Assembly: GCA_963708715.1 (NCBI GenBank) | Contig: CAVPSU010000001.1 | Span: 1,178,001-1,242,000 of the forward strand | Source of the DNA: DAIOEK01 sp963708715 | Lineage (GTDB): Bacteria; Chloroflexota; Anaerolineae; Anaerolineales; Anaerolineaceae | DNA length: 64,000 bases | Direction of reading: 5' to 3' | Shown: positions 19,345 through 26,932 of the stretch, one piece after another | How positions within the stretch are numbered: position 1 is the first letter of the stretch | Layout of the letters: every line of letters begins with the position of its first letter | The notes under the pieces: model-generated | Told to the model about the DNA's origin: nothing | Database searches by the model: none | The model's input: the letters and a program-made list of their open reading frames with translations, nothing else | Position numbers and translations under genes: made by a program

Positions 19345-19373
19345 ATTATTGCACGTCACGATAGTAATGTCAA
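19345..19373 (-). promoter_or_regulatory. Sigma-70-type promoter of the xyl regulator/operon
   Basis: On the minus strand a perfect TTGACA (-35) is followed after 17 bases by AATAAT (-10, five of six consensus). The -10 abuts the triple operator, so bound repressor would block initiation. Confidence 0.75.
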
Positions 19374-19773
19374 CAAATTTTAAGGTTGGTCCGGGAGTAT
19401 TCTGGATTAGGGTAAATTACATATAGTAAACGCTCAACAATAGTAAACCCGCGACCCTGAGGCTGTGCTCTAATCCTTCTCCTGCGGGATTCAAGATTCT
19501 ACCCGCCTTTGCCCTCCTGCAGTGTGGATTGAAAAGTCCTCCCACCAAGTGCCTGCAGTCCAAGATAACGGTCATACACATCTACTCAGCCCACGGATCG
19601 GCTCCTTGTGTATTCCAATCGGTTATTATTTCGGTATTGAATCGTCTTGTGCTCTATGGTTTTGATCAATTCATAGAATTGACCTGATTTATAGTTGCAG
19701 TCATTTGGACCATGAGATACAAGTGATGAATTTGGAGAAGACCCCACAAATGAAAGCGATCAACCTCAGGAGT
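19374..19773. other. Intergenic region with no recognised feature
   Basis: About 400 bases upstream of the xyl promoter. Short translated fragments on the minus strand are broken by stops every 10-25 codons and I recognise none of them. No tRNA, repeat array or clear terminator is visible. It may hold a decayed gene. Confidence 0.5.
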
Positions 19774-19914
19774 CTAGATCAGTTGACTGCCCTGATCTGC
19801 AGTACGGGCGTGAGCGGCGCGGAAATCGCGCCGATAGCGGAGCACTAAGGCTGTGGTAAATACGAGAAGAATGACAGGCAGGATGATGCCGAAGTAATTC
19901 CAGAACGATGGCAT
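19774..19914 (-). CDS. Single-pass small membrane protein (46 aa)
   Basis: This short frame runs from the ATG at 19914 to the TAG at 19774. It is preceded by GAGGGG with six to seven bases of spacing, a strong ribosome-binding site. The peptide starts MPSFWNYFGIILPVILLVF and continues as one membrane helix (about residues 8-25). A basic, Arg-rich tail follows (LRYRRDFRAAHAR), so the C-terminus should face the cytosol. The codon use is ordinary for the window. The first seven bases overlap, on the opposite strand, the upstream extension of the DUF2132 frame. The function is unknown; small proteins of this shape often modulate transporters or membrane sensors. Confidence 0.6.
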   Translation of the reverse strand: MPSFWNYFGIILPVILLVFTTALVLRYRRDFRAAHARTADQGSQLI

Positions 19915-20087
19915 TTGTTTCCCCTCAGGAACAGAATGTTATATATTCTGATATTGATTATGTATCGCAGGGGAAGGATGGAGAAAGACGGATTTCGCTT
20001 GTGCTCAACATAATCTACTACTTATTCCTATTTAGTGACCCATGTCGGACAGAGTATAATCACGTTTGTCAGTATAGGACAAAATCG

Positions 20088-20312
20088 ATGCACCCCAGTT
20101 CACACCCTAACGATCCCTTGCATGGGATCACCCTTGAAATGATCCTCACCCAACTGGTTCGGCAGTACGGCTGGGCAGAGTTATCGAAACGGATTCCGAT
20201 CCGGTGTTTTTTTAATGAGCCGAGCATTCAATCCAGTTTGAAATTCCTGCGGCGAACACCCTGGGCGCGCAAGAAAGTGGAAGAACTATACCTGGAATCC
20301 ATCTCCAAATAG
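20088..20312 (+). CDS. DUF2132 (VF530-like) small DNA-binding-fold protein
   Basis: Residues 9-74 match the VF530/DUF2132 family: DPLHGITLEMILTQLV, YGWAELSKRIPIRCF and the ending FLRRTPWARKKVEELYL. The family is a compact helical protein proposed to bind DNA; its physiological role is unknown. The frame is open 60 codons further upstream, but that extension is unlike the family, so I use the ATG at 20088, which has AGGA eight bases before it. A TATAAT-like box occurs about 35 bases upstream. Confidence 0.85.
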   Translation: MHPSSHPNDPLHGITLEMILTQLVRQYGWAELSKRIPIRCFFNEPSIQSSLKFLRRTPWARKKVEELYLESISK

Positions 20313-20337
20313 ATATAAACTGTATCAGTCTTATGCA

Positions 20338-20364
20338 GATCGCCTTTCGTGTTGAAAGGCGATC
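20338..20364 (+). terminator. Hairpin downstream of the DUF2132 gene
   Basis: An 11-bp perfect stem, GATCGCCTTTC with GAAAGGCGATC and a GTGTT loop, lies 25 bases past the stop. The following sequence is only weakly T-rich, so termination efficiency may be modest. It also lies between two converging genes. Confidence 0.6.
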
Positions 20365-20409
20365 GATTGATTCCAGGAACGGTGGACAACCATACATTAC
20401 CAGAGATTG

Positions 20410-20697
20410 TCAACAATTTGCTTCCTGATTTTCTTCACTGTGGCCGCCGGTTTTATTACTAACCTTATAGACGCTTCCGCTCTGGTCATAAGTGATCCAT
20501 TTCCCCACCGGCTCGCCCCTGTCAAAATATCCTGACCTTTTAATGCTGCCATCAAGGCGATACCATTCCCAATAACCGTCTGCCTTTCCATCCACGATCT
20601 TTCCTGTAGACCAGATCGTCTTTCCGTTGGCATGGTATTTAATGGTAAAGCCATCAATAATGTCCAATCTTTTTTCCGGGACGGGTTTTTTGGTCAT
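20410..20697 (-). CDS. YwqK-like MORN-variant repeat protein
   Basis: The 95-residue protein consists of two to three MORN-variant repeats: IKYHANGKTIWSTGKIVDGK, GYWEWYRLDGSIKRSGYFDR and GKWITYDQSGSVYKV. The G-x-W-x-x-Y and G-x-x-x-G-x-F spacing matches the YwqK family, some members of which are called antitoxin components. No toxin gene is adjacent. GGAG lies nine bases upstream of the ATG. It is a small cytosolic beta-rich protein; its partner is unknown. Confidence 0.75.
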   Translation of the reverse strand: MTKKPVPEKRLDIIDGFTIKYHANGKTIWSTGKIVDGKADGYWEWYRLDGSIKRSGYFDRGEPVGKWITYDQSGSVYKVSNKTGGHSEENQEANC

Positions 20698-20802
20698 TAA
20701 TCACGACTCCATTTAATTGAGGAACTGGTGCGCTCTACTGCACCCTTTTGGCTATTTATTGCAGAAATGGTGTGTTAAAGCGCACTACAATACGACCTGA
20801 CT

Positions 20803-21465
20803 TCAATAGGTTACGGGTGCAGGGGTTTTCGCACGTGCTCCCATCCAAAAAAGAATGCCCTGCCATACTGCCCATACTACCCCAAATAGGATAACGAAAC
20901 CTTCGAGCTCAGGAAATAAATATACGAACAGTGCTACCATCCCGACCACCCAAGACAGAATGCAAAAGGGACGCGGAAGACGTCTGGAGGCCCAGCCGGC
21001 CGATCCCGTAAGCATTAAAACCCACCCAAAAAGATGCCATCCTGCCCCTGAAACGCCTGCGACGAGGGTTGTCCACACAATGAGAACAGTCGAATATGTC
21101 AGTTCCTGATGAAGTATATAATACTGGCGGTTGGCAGATCGGATCATTGCCACCAGAAGCATCGTACCTGCTGCGAGGATCGCAACCAGCAGCGCCAGGG
21201 TCATCCGGCGCGGTGCAAGCTCACCCATCCGCTCACGAAGCGCGAATACTACCATCACCAGGCTGGCTGCCCAGACCGGGCCATACAGGAAATCAGCCAG
21301 AGAATAAGTAAACAGCCCGAAGGCTGACTTCAATTCGCCGGTCAGGTAGATGAAGGGTGCAACAATAAAAGCCACAGCCAGGAGAAACGAGGCAACGGCT
21401 GCCCATTTCCGGGTGGAACGTGCCGTAGTCTCGGGAACATTATCGGCAGGAGTGAGTGTATTCAT
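20803..21465 (-). CDS. Hypothetical polytopic membrane protein (220 aa)
   Basis: At least six hydrophobic segments are visible, beginning AAVASFLLAVAFIVAPFIYL at about residues 26-45. They are separated by short basic loops (LRERMGELAPRRM; SRRLPRP). The charge distribution predicts cytosolic N- and C-termini. No catalytic motif or transport signature is seen and I do not recognise the family. It is transcribed alone on the minus strand between two small genes. Confidence 0.7.
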   Translation of the reverse strand: MNTLTPADNVPETTARSTRKWAAVASFLLAVAFIVAPFIYLTGELKSAFGLFTYSLADFLYGPVWAASLVMVVFALRERMGELAPRRMTLALLVAILAAGTMLLVAMIRSANRQYYILHQELTYSTVLIVWTTLVAGVSGAGWHLFGWVLMLTGSAGWASRRLPRPFCILSWVVGMVALFVYLFPELEGFVILFGVVWAVWQGILFWMGARAKTPAPVTY

Positions 21466-21593
21466 TTATTGGAATGGCTTCCCTTCAACCCTGGTAGTCT
21501 CTCATGTTCTGTTGCGATCACATTCAGATTATCCCAGTTGTACTACTATAAACGTCCTCCGACCAATGTCAATCAATATTTCGGTGATCCCAA

Positions 21594-22184
21594 TTATTGA
21601 TCATTCAATCCCTTTCCGTTGAGGATGGGCTGCGTCCATTTTTCAACCCTATCCGCCCGTGTTTTGGATATTTTGGGCGCGGAAAAATAAAGAAGGTAAG
21701 CCCGTTGTCGTCCCGGGGTTAAAGCATTAAAAGCGGTTTTCAAGGCAGGGTTCTGATCCAATTTCTCTTTAAATTCATCAGGTATAGTGAATTCCGTGTT
21801 CTTTTTGAAATTCACTTTCAAGCCGGCTTTTTCCACTTCGATGGCTTCTTGAATGTAAGCCTTCAATATGGGTTCCATCTCTTCAATTTCATCCACATGG
21901 GTGAAACGAATCTGACGCGCGGATTGAGAGTTCTCTGTCTGGATGATCAGAATCTTCGCCGGATCCTTCAAAAGGACACCTTTAGGGAACAAGTAAGCGC
22001 AGTACTCATTAAATCCATGTATCAAGACAATGTTTTTATTCTCGAACGTATAACAGGGAACACCCCATTTCATTTCTTCGGTCAGTTGGCAGTCGAGAAC
22101 GATCTTTCTCAATCTTATATATTCTGCTTGCCACTTTTTTGTTTTACTAATAAAAACATCAGCCGTGTAATTTGTTTCTTTCAT
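21594..22184 (-). CDS. YdeI-type protein: DUF1801 domain plus OmdA-like C-terminus
   Basis: The N-terminal about 110 residues form a DUF1801 module (LRKIVLDCQLTEEMKWGVPCYTFENKNIVLI). The C-terminal part, ending FNALTPGRQRAYLLYFSAPK and then KTRADRVEKW, is the bacteriocin-protection YdeI/OmpD-associated (OmdA) domain. The length of 196 residues is standard. GAGGAG precedes the ATG. The family has been linked to resistance to antimicrobial peptides, but the biochemical role is not settled. Two further DUF1801-type genes follow within 2.5 kb. Confidence 0.85.
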   Translation of the reverse strand: MKETNYTADVFISKTKKWQAEYIRLRKIVLDCQLTEEMKWGVPCYTFENKNIVLIHGFNEYCAYLFPKGVLLKDPAKILIIQTENSQSARQIRFTHVDEIEEMEPILKAYIQEAIEVEKAGLKVNFKKNTEFTIPDEFKEKLDQNPALKTAFNALTPGRQRAYLLYFSAPKISKTRADRVEKWTQPILNGKGLNDQ

Positions 22185-22270
22185 TTATTTAGCTCCTCAG
22201 GCTTGTGTTCGGGTAAATCTGCTTGAGGGGATGCAAGAACTTTTATTCCTTGACCGCTCAATGCTGGGGA

Positions 22271-22777
22271 TCAAAAACCTTCGCCTTTTTGTAGTTTGAT
22301 CAACAAACTCTTGCCCTTCTTTTGAACGCTCAATCTTTCCATAATTTCCTGCCGCAGATACTCCGGAAGATGTTGAGCTTGCCATTTAAGTTCTTCCGTA
22401 AGCTGATGCTCGGCATTCACTTTATCATTGGCCAGGATAGCCTTGAGGGCGTAAAGGGCACTGCCGTAAGCATGTTGAGGTACGTGTGCCGTTGCCACAC
22501 CCTGACCGGCCGCACGGGCGGCGAAACAGGCCGACTCATTCTCCTTCGCATCACGGGCGGCAGCATGAGCGGCTAGGGAGGCTCCTCGGATCTCTGCCAT
22601 CCTAAACACACCTGTACTTACCCATGTTCGGCACACCTGGATCGCCTTGCGTGGTCGGACATCCGTAGGATATGCCTGTTCGAATAACGGAAGCACCCGT
22701 TCGGCACAGTCCGCAGCCCAGGTAGCCAGCGCTTTCTGATCTTCTCTACTGTATTTTTTATACACTGATTTTGTCAA
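22271..22777 (-). CDS. Putative immunity protein, Imm5-like
   Basis: The 168-residue helical protein opens DQKALATWAADCAERVLPLF. It contains repeated Ala-rich helices (ASLAAHAAARDAKENESACF, AARAAGQGVATAHVPQHAYG) characteristic of the Imm5-like putative immunity family. These proteins are predicted to protect against polymorphic toxins, but here no toxin gene is adjacent and a stand-alone role is possible. The first codon is TTG, with AAGGA about 13 bases upstream, so the start is uncertain; a GTG four codons later is the alternative. Confidence 0.7.
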   Translation of the reverse strand: MTKSVYKKYSREDQKALATWAADCAERVLPLFEQAYPTDVRPRKAIQVCRTWVSTGVFRMAEIRGASLAAHAAARDAKENESACFAARAAGQGVATAHVPQHAYGSALYALKAILANDKVNAEHQLTEELKWQAQHLPEYLRQEIMERLSVQKKGKSLLIKLQKGEGF

Positions 22778-22824
22778 AGTGATTGAAAGTCCTTCTATAT
22801 CCTTTGAAATCGGGTTGCGGTCCG

Positions 22825-23274
22825 CTATTTTTTCGATTTTGCCTGCATCTCAGCTTCAGCCTGCGCTTGTTTATTCGCGTACTTCACCACTTCCACAATC
22901 AGTGTATTCAAGACAGACAGATCCACATCACTTAAACGCTTGATATATAAACATCCTGAGCCAAGGGAGTGCTTTCCTAATTTCCCCAGCAACTCGGCAT
23001 GCGGTTCCCAGTGACCAAATGCATAAAGGGTGAGAGCTTGTTTACGTGGAGAAAATCCTGTTAGGAACCAATCTCCTTCACGACCACTTTTACCGACATA
23101 ATGGTAGGAACCAAAACCTACTATGCTATCCCCCCACATCTTTGCTTCATCTTTATTCGCTTTTTGCAGCATATCAAAAAGCATGTAAGAATCTTTTCTT
23201 TTCGCTTCGTCCTCAATGCCATCCAGAAATTTAATGACACTGCCATCATTGACTTTTGTTTTCAGCTCTGCCAT
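22825..23274 (-). CDS. DUF1801 family protein
   Basis: About 149 residues with the DUF1801 core: AKMWGDSIVGFGSYHYVGKS, DWFLTGFSPRKQALTLY and GKHSLGSGCLYIKRLSDVDL. The fold resembles frataxin/SufE-like small proteins that may bind metals or ligands, but no function is established. I start it at the ATG at 23274, seven bases after AAGGAG, rather than at the TTG two codons earlier. The C-terminal tail is Lys/Ala-rich. It lies between the Imm5-like gene and a longer DUF1801 protein, all on the minus strand. Confidence 0.85.
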   Translation of the reverse strand: MAELKTKVNDGSVIKFLDGIEDEAKRKDSYMLFDMLQKANKDEAKMWGDSIVGFGSYHYVGKSGREGDWFLTGFSPRKQALTLYAFGHWEPHAELLGKLGKHSLGSGCLYIKRLSDVDLSVLNTLIVEVVKYANKQAQAEAEMQAKSKK

Positions 23275-23609
23275 ATCCAAACTCCTTTGGGTTTATCTAT
23301 ATGGTGTTCAATTATCTAATTAGGTAATAATCATACTTTGTGAGACAGATGCTCTACCTATCGGTTTGCATTGGATATAGTTGACGGGCTTATATTCTCC
23401 TTACTGACATGAAATAACTCGAAGGCATACTTTGAGTTTTCCTTAATTATCCCGCCAAAACCCACCACCCGTGTATTTGCGTTGAGGATTTACTCATTTT
23501 TACGTCTGTTGTAAATGAGCGTACATTTCAACATGTTCATATCTCCTAAATATGTCTCTTCCAATACCATGAACAAGCTCAGATTAGTTACCCGTGGCGA
23601 AATTGGCGT
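23275..23609. other. Intergenic region, nothing recognised
   Basis: About 330 AT-rich bases between two minus-strand DUF1801 genes. I see no ORF with a ribosome-binding site, no strong hairpin and no repeat. It presumably contains the promoter for the gene at 23274. Confidence 0.5.
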
Positions 23610-24095
23610 TCAACTCACCGCTTTCTTCACAAGGGCGGTAAGCCTCGCCTCCACTTCGGCAGTTAATCTGGTCAGCGCAAATGAAGTTGGCCACAGGGTG
23701 CCTTCATCCAGGTTTGCCGCTTCGTTGAAGCCAAACGTGCAGTATCGTGTTTTGAACTTCTGCCCGCTTTGGAAGAAGCAGACGACCTTGCCGTCTTTGG
23801 CGTATGCTGGCATCCCATACCAGGTTTTCGGCGAGAGTTCTGGAATCTTGTTCTTGATTATTTCATGGATCCGCATCCCTATGCTGCGGTCCGGCTCCTG
23901 CATATCGGCGAGCTTTGAAAGCAAATCTTTTTCCCCGGCTGCTTTATCTTCGTTCGCACGCGCTTCCGCTTTCAACTCCCTGGCGCGTTCTTTCATGGCA
24001 GCCTTCTCGATATCTGAGAAGCCTTCATGCTTCTTGCCAGTCGGGGCGCTGCTTTTGGTTGAACTTTGGTTGTCTTTCTTGGTGCGTTCCTGCAT
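23610..24095 (-). CDS. DUF1801 protein with charged N-terminal extension
   Basis: Residues about 70-160 are a DUF1801 domain (IHEIIKNKIPELSPKTWYGM, AYAKDGKVVCFFQSGQKFKT, ending LTRLTAEVEARLTALVKKAV). The first 65 residues are unusually Lys/Glu/Ala-rich (KAAMKERARELKAEARANED) and look like a single long charged helix. GGGAG precedes the ATG. The domain family is sometimes named an iron chaperone by analogy to frataxin; I see no evidence for iron binding here. It is the third DUF1801-type gene in this short stretch. Confidence 0.85.
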   Translation of the reverse strand: MQERTKKDNQSSTKSSAPTGKKHEGFSDIEKAAMKERARELKAEARANEDKAAGEKDLLSKLADMQEPDRSIGMRIHEIIKNKIPELSPKTWYGMPAYAKDGKVVCFFQSGQKFKTRYCTFGFNEAANLDEGTLWPTSFALTRLTAEVEARLTALVKKAVS

Positions 24096-24400
24096 ATTGG
24101 CTCCCTATTTTTACCAATTAATGTCTTTGTTTACTTTTGTCGATATTCAATAATGTAGGTTATTGAGGTTTTTTAAGTATATTGACACCAACGGTTCATT
24201 GCCATCAGGGTGTATAACCGGTGAGGACGTTTAGGCACGACTGTTCCAAATCGTCAGGATATTAGGAATCGAACCTAATCCAGCAGGCGTAAAATGGTCG
24301 GCAGCAGTGAGGCGTGTAAGGGGAAGGTACAGTAGCCTATAAATTCAAGTTACAACTGTTTTTTGTCCGAACGTAAATCCTACTGAAAGGAAGGTGGGAA
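24096..24400. other. Intergenic region, nothing firmly supported
   Basis: About 300 bases without a credible gene. A tRNA T-arm-like stem-loop (24257-24281 on the minus strand) is present, but no cloverleaf can be drawn around it. Confidence 0.45.
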
Positions 24401-24607
24401 ATGCAAGAACTGAATGAAAGAGGCATTGTCAGCATTATGGCTGTAAAGGGAATGGAACTTTCAGATTGGCAGCGCTGGGCATCCTATGCGGCGGTCGTCT
24501 GGTCGCTGGTTTACGTTGTGTTGGGAATATATTATCTGGTAAGCGGGCGCGGATTCCCACTCGCCTCCGATACAGGATCTTTAAGTATGGGCCCAATGAT
24601 TGAGTGA
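24401..24607 (+). CDS. Short membrane protein, possibly truncated (68 aa)
   Basis: A strong purine-rich site, GGAAGGTGGGAA, directly precedes the ATG at 24401. The peptide has one membrane segment (WASYAAVVWSLVYVVLGIYY, about residues 26-47), a Gly-rich loop and then a TGA. It resembles the first third of larger multi-pass membrane proteins, and the TGA may be a TGG-to-TGA change, because the frame continues FGPVVC before the next stop. The duplicated repeat unit begins about 40 bases later. A short functional protein and a truncated remnant are both possible. Confidence 0.5.
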   Translation: MQELNERGIVSIMAVKGMELSDWQRWASYAAVVWSLVYVVLGIYYLVSGRGFPLASDTGSLSMGPMIE

Positions 24608-24645
24608 TTTGGACCGGTTGTGTGCTAAATCGTCGTGTTGTTGGC

Positions 24646-24806
24646 AGTAGTAGGGTGCATTCGCTTTTGAATGCACCATTTTCTGTCATCTCATTTCCCG
24701 ATGTAATTAATTATAGTCATACCCTTCCTGCCGCAACAAAAAAGCGCCCTCCATCTGGAGGGCGCTTTGATCGTTCACAAACCCGGCGCGGTTGACCGCG
24801 CCCTAC
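24646..24806. repeat. Composite palindrome/terminator repeat, copy 1
   Basis: The unit holds an outward TAGGG-led palindrome (GGTGCATTC/GAATGCACC, 24654-24677) and a spacer. A terminator hairpin (AAGCGCCCTCC/GGAGGGCGCTT, 24742-24767) and an inverted GTAGGG-led palindrome (GGCGCGG/CCGCGCC, 24784-24801) follow. Copy 2 begins 335 bases later. The hairpins are almost identical between copies while the spacer has diverged. Confidence 0.8.
24742..24767 (-). terminator. Terminator hairpin inside repeat copy 1
   Basis: On the minus strand an 11-bp stem (AAGCGCCCTCC/GGAGGGCGCTT) with a four-base loop is followed by a T-run (the A-run at 24738-24743 on the plus strand). It would stop any minus-strand transcript that reads past the copy 2 terminator. 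Confidence 0.75.
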
Positions 24807-24827
24807 TTATGCATCGCCGGACTAGAC

Positions 24828-24905
24828 TTACGCCAAAGGACGCACAGACGTGTACCCGTCCACGAAAATCCCCCGATCCGCGTCATCGGTGCGGTTCTTG
24901 CCGCT
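24828..24905 (-). pseudogene. 3'-end remnant of a DUF35 OB-fold gene
   Basis: On the minus strand this segment reads NRTDDADRGIFVDGYTSVRP and ends in TAA. It parallels the C-terminus of the intact OB-fold gene next door (LRTDDGDRGIIVYGYKFRP). Upstream of 24905 the similarity disappears. It is the coding part of the duplicated unit, so a neighbouring paralogue or a duplicated gene end has been reduced to its last two dozen codons. Confidence 0.7.
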
Positions 24906-24980
24906 GTTGTTTATTATTATGTTAGGTTTCACTAATCCTGAACCTATTCTATGACAACGAACCTGGGTGTTTCTTTATCC

Positions 24981-25141
24981 AGTAGTAGGGTGCATTCGCT
25001 TTTGAATGCACCATTTTCTGTCATGTCAATTCCCGCTGCAATAATAATGGTTATTCCATTCTACCCGTAATCAAAAAAGCGCCCTCCATCTGGAGGGCGC
25101 TTCGATCGTTCACAAATCCGGCGCGATTGACCGCGCCCTAC
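24981..25141. repeat. Composite palindrome/terminator repeat, copy 2
   Basis: It has the same order of elements as copy 1: TAGGG-led palindrome (24989-25012), terminator hairpin (25077-25102) and inverted GTAGGG-led palindrome (25119-25136). It abuts the stop of the OB-fold gene. The two facing GTAGGG palindromes resemble REP-like intergenic elements. Confidence 0.8.
25072..25102 (-). terminator. Terminator of the mevalonate operon
   Basis: A perfect 11-bp GC-rich stem with a four-base loop, followed on the minus strand by six T. It lies about 40 bases beyond the last gene (DUF35 OB-fold) of the HMG-CoA operon. Confidence 0.85.
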
Positions 25142-25143
25142 AA

Positions 25144-25542
25144 TTACTGCATCACTGGTCGGAACTTATACCCGTATACGATAATTCCCCGATCCCCATC
25201 ATCGGTGCGGAGCTTGCGGGTGACCATCTCCACCGGCATACCGATCTTAACTGGCTCCTCACCCAGGTCGGTGAGTTGGGCAGTGACCACCGGTCCTTCC
25301 TGTAATTTGACCAGCGCCACCGTGTAGGGAGCATTCTCTTCATAACCAGCCGGGGCGTCTGAAATCGTGGTAAATGAAAACACTTCGCCTTTACCGCTAA
25401 ACGTGAATTTGGTCTTGGCGTCCTGACCGCAGTACGGGCAGACATCCCGCGGAGGGAATATTTTACTATCGCAGTGAGGGCAAACCTCGCCCACCAGCGC
25501 GTACCGTTGATTCTTCATTCTCCAATATCGTGGTACTTCCAT
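25144..25542 (-). CDS. Zn-ribbon OB-fold protein (DUF35)
   Basis: A 132-residue protein with an N-terminal rubredoxin-like zinc ribbon (CPHC near residue 21 and CPYC near residue 36). An OB-fold follows (FSFTTISDAPAGYEENAPYT, then GIMPVEM-type strands). In archaea such proteins bridge acetoacetyl-CoA thiolase and HMG-CoA synthase into a complex that passes acetoacetyl-CoA directly. Here it lies last in an operon with exactly those partners, so the same role is expected. A 217-base AT-rich gap separates it from the thiolase gene, unusual inside this otherwise tight operon. Confidence 0.9.
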   Translation of the reverse strand: MEVPRYWRMKNQRYALVGEVCPHCDSKIFPPRDVCPYCGQDAKTKFTFSGKGEVFSFTTISDAPAGYEENAPYTVALVKLQEGPVVTAQLTDLGEEPVKIGMPVEMVTRKLRTDDGDRGIIVYGYKFRPVMQ

Positions 25543-25759
25543 AATGCTGCTCCTTTAGTTCTAGCAGTCTGAGTTTATCCGGCGGAGACTCTCATTTGCT
25601 ATCAGGTTTGGGGGGAGAGATCGGAAAGGAGAAATTAGTAATTAAAAATTAGAAACTGGAATTTGGAATAAAACATTTATGAGTTTTACCTTTCATATTA
25701 CCCATAACCAGTTACTAGTTACCGCTTTTTTTTACTTTTACCCATTTATTACTTTCCAG

Positions 25760-26920
25760 TTACTCTAATCTCTCCAACACATGCGTAACAACCGTGGATG
25801 CGGGACCACCCCAGCACTGGGTCATGGCGACTTTGGCGTTCTTCACCTGGCTGGCTCCGGCAGTTCCCCGCAATTGCTGGACGGCTTCGACCACTTGATA
25901 GACTCCTGTCGCACCGATCGGGTTTCCACGGGCTTTGCTTCCACCCAGGGTGCAGATTGGGATCCGACCACAGGGAATGATCTCACCATCCCGTGCAAGT
26001 TCCCAGCCTTTGCCCGATTCTGCGAATCCAACTGCTTCGAGGGCGATGGCAGCGTAAATACTGTACGCATCGTCCAGTTCGAACAGATCGATCTCGTCCA
26101 TCTTTCGACCTGATCTGACCAGCGCCCGTTGTGCAGATAATGCCGCCGATTGGAAAACATCCGGGTCCTGCCGGTCATGCAGTGCAAGCGTATCGGTGAC
26201 AATGCTCGATCCAGCTATGCGAATAATGGGGTGAGGATATTTCTTTGGCAAAAGGTCGCGTCGGGTCAATACCAAAGCCGCCGCACCATCAACCGTGGGA
26301 GCGACATCCAGCATATTAACAGGATCGCTCACAATTTCCGCGCGGTCGTATTGTTCCCGTGTGATCGCTTTTCGATATATTGCATTGGGATTCTTGATCG
26401 CGTTCGCGTGAGAATTAATGGAAAAGCCTGCTAACCCGTGCACAGGAATATCAAACCTGTGTAGATAGCGCTGCATGATCAATCCTGCCTGCCCGGATGG
26501 GGTCAGACCGGGGATGGCTTCATAATCGCCTTCTATGGTCTGGGTCAGGGCGGGATCCAGATCGCTGGTGACGGAATCGGTGACCTTTTCCACCCCCACC
26601 ACCAGCGCCACATTCACATATCCGGATGCAATAGCCATATAGCCCAGCCGTAGAGCCGCGCCGCCGCTGGCACCGCTTGCCTCCGCAGTTGTGCCTTCCA
26701 CGCCTACCAGATTCGACCAATCCGCGATCAAGGATCCCAAATTCGCTTGATGCGAAATAACCGATCCCATACTGTTGCCGATGAAGATCGATTCTGGTTC
26801 CAGATCAGGGACTTCCTTGCGGGCGGCTAGAATCGCTTTGACAGCCATTGAGCGTAGGGAGAGTTCCCAATGCTCGCCGACCGGTATTTGTCCGATCCCT
26901 GCGATTACCACATCCGACAT
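25760..26920 (-). CDS. Thiolase-fold protein lacking canonical catalytic residues
   Basis: A full-length 386-residue thiolase of the archaeal/SCP-x type by overall pattern and neighbours. The expected nucleophile Cys of the CASGG/CGSGG motif is Gly83 (EASGASGGAA). The His of the HDA motif is Asp283 (ELDDAYS). The His of GHPxGATG is Asn333 (RGNPIGATG). The frame is intact and the ends are normal, so it does not look like ordinary decay. It lies 12 bases after HMG-CoA synthase. It may be a structural partner of the synthase/DUF35 complex, or do a different reaction. Comparison with the family is from memory. Confidence 0.85.
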   Translation of the reverse strand: MSDVVIAGIGQIPVGEHWELSLRSMAVKAILAARKEVPDLEPESIFIGNSMGSVISHQANLGSLIADWSNLVGVEGTTAEASGASGGAALRLGYMAIASGYVNVALVVGVEKVTDSVTSDLDPALTQTIEGDYEAIPGLTPSGQAGLIMQRYLHRFDIPVHGLAGFSINSHANAIKNPNAIYRKAITREQYDRAEIVSDPVNMLDVAPTVDGAAALVLTRRDLLPKKYPHPIIRIAGSSIVTDTLALHDRQDPDVFQSAALSAQRALVRSGRKMDEIDLFELDDAYSIYAAIALEAVGFAESGKGWELARDGEIIPCGRIPICTLGGSKARGNPIGATGVYQVVEAVQQLRGTAGASQVKNAKVAMTQCWGGPASTVVTHVLERLE

Positions 26921-26932
26921 GGCTGCATCCCC

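Noticed and set aside
19374..19773. Short minus-strand peptides upstream of the xyl promoter as a possible transposase remnant.
   Set aside because: No transposase motif or terminal inverted repeat is visible; fragments are too short to assign.
24257..24281. A T-arm-like stem-loop (TTAGG-TTCGATT-CCTAA on the minus strand) suggesting a tRNA.
   Set aside because: No matching acceptor, D or anticodon stems can be drawn within 90 bases, so it is at most a remnant or chance.
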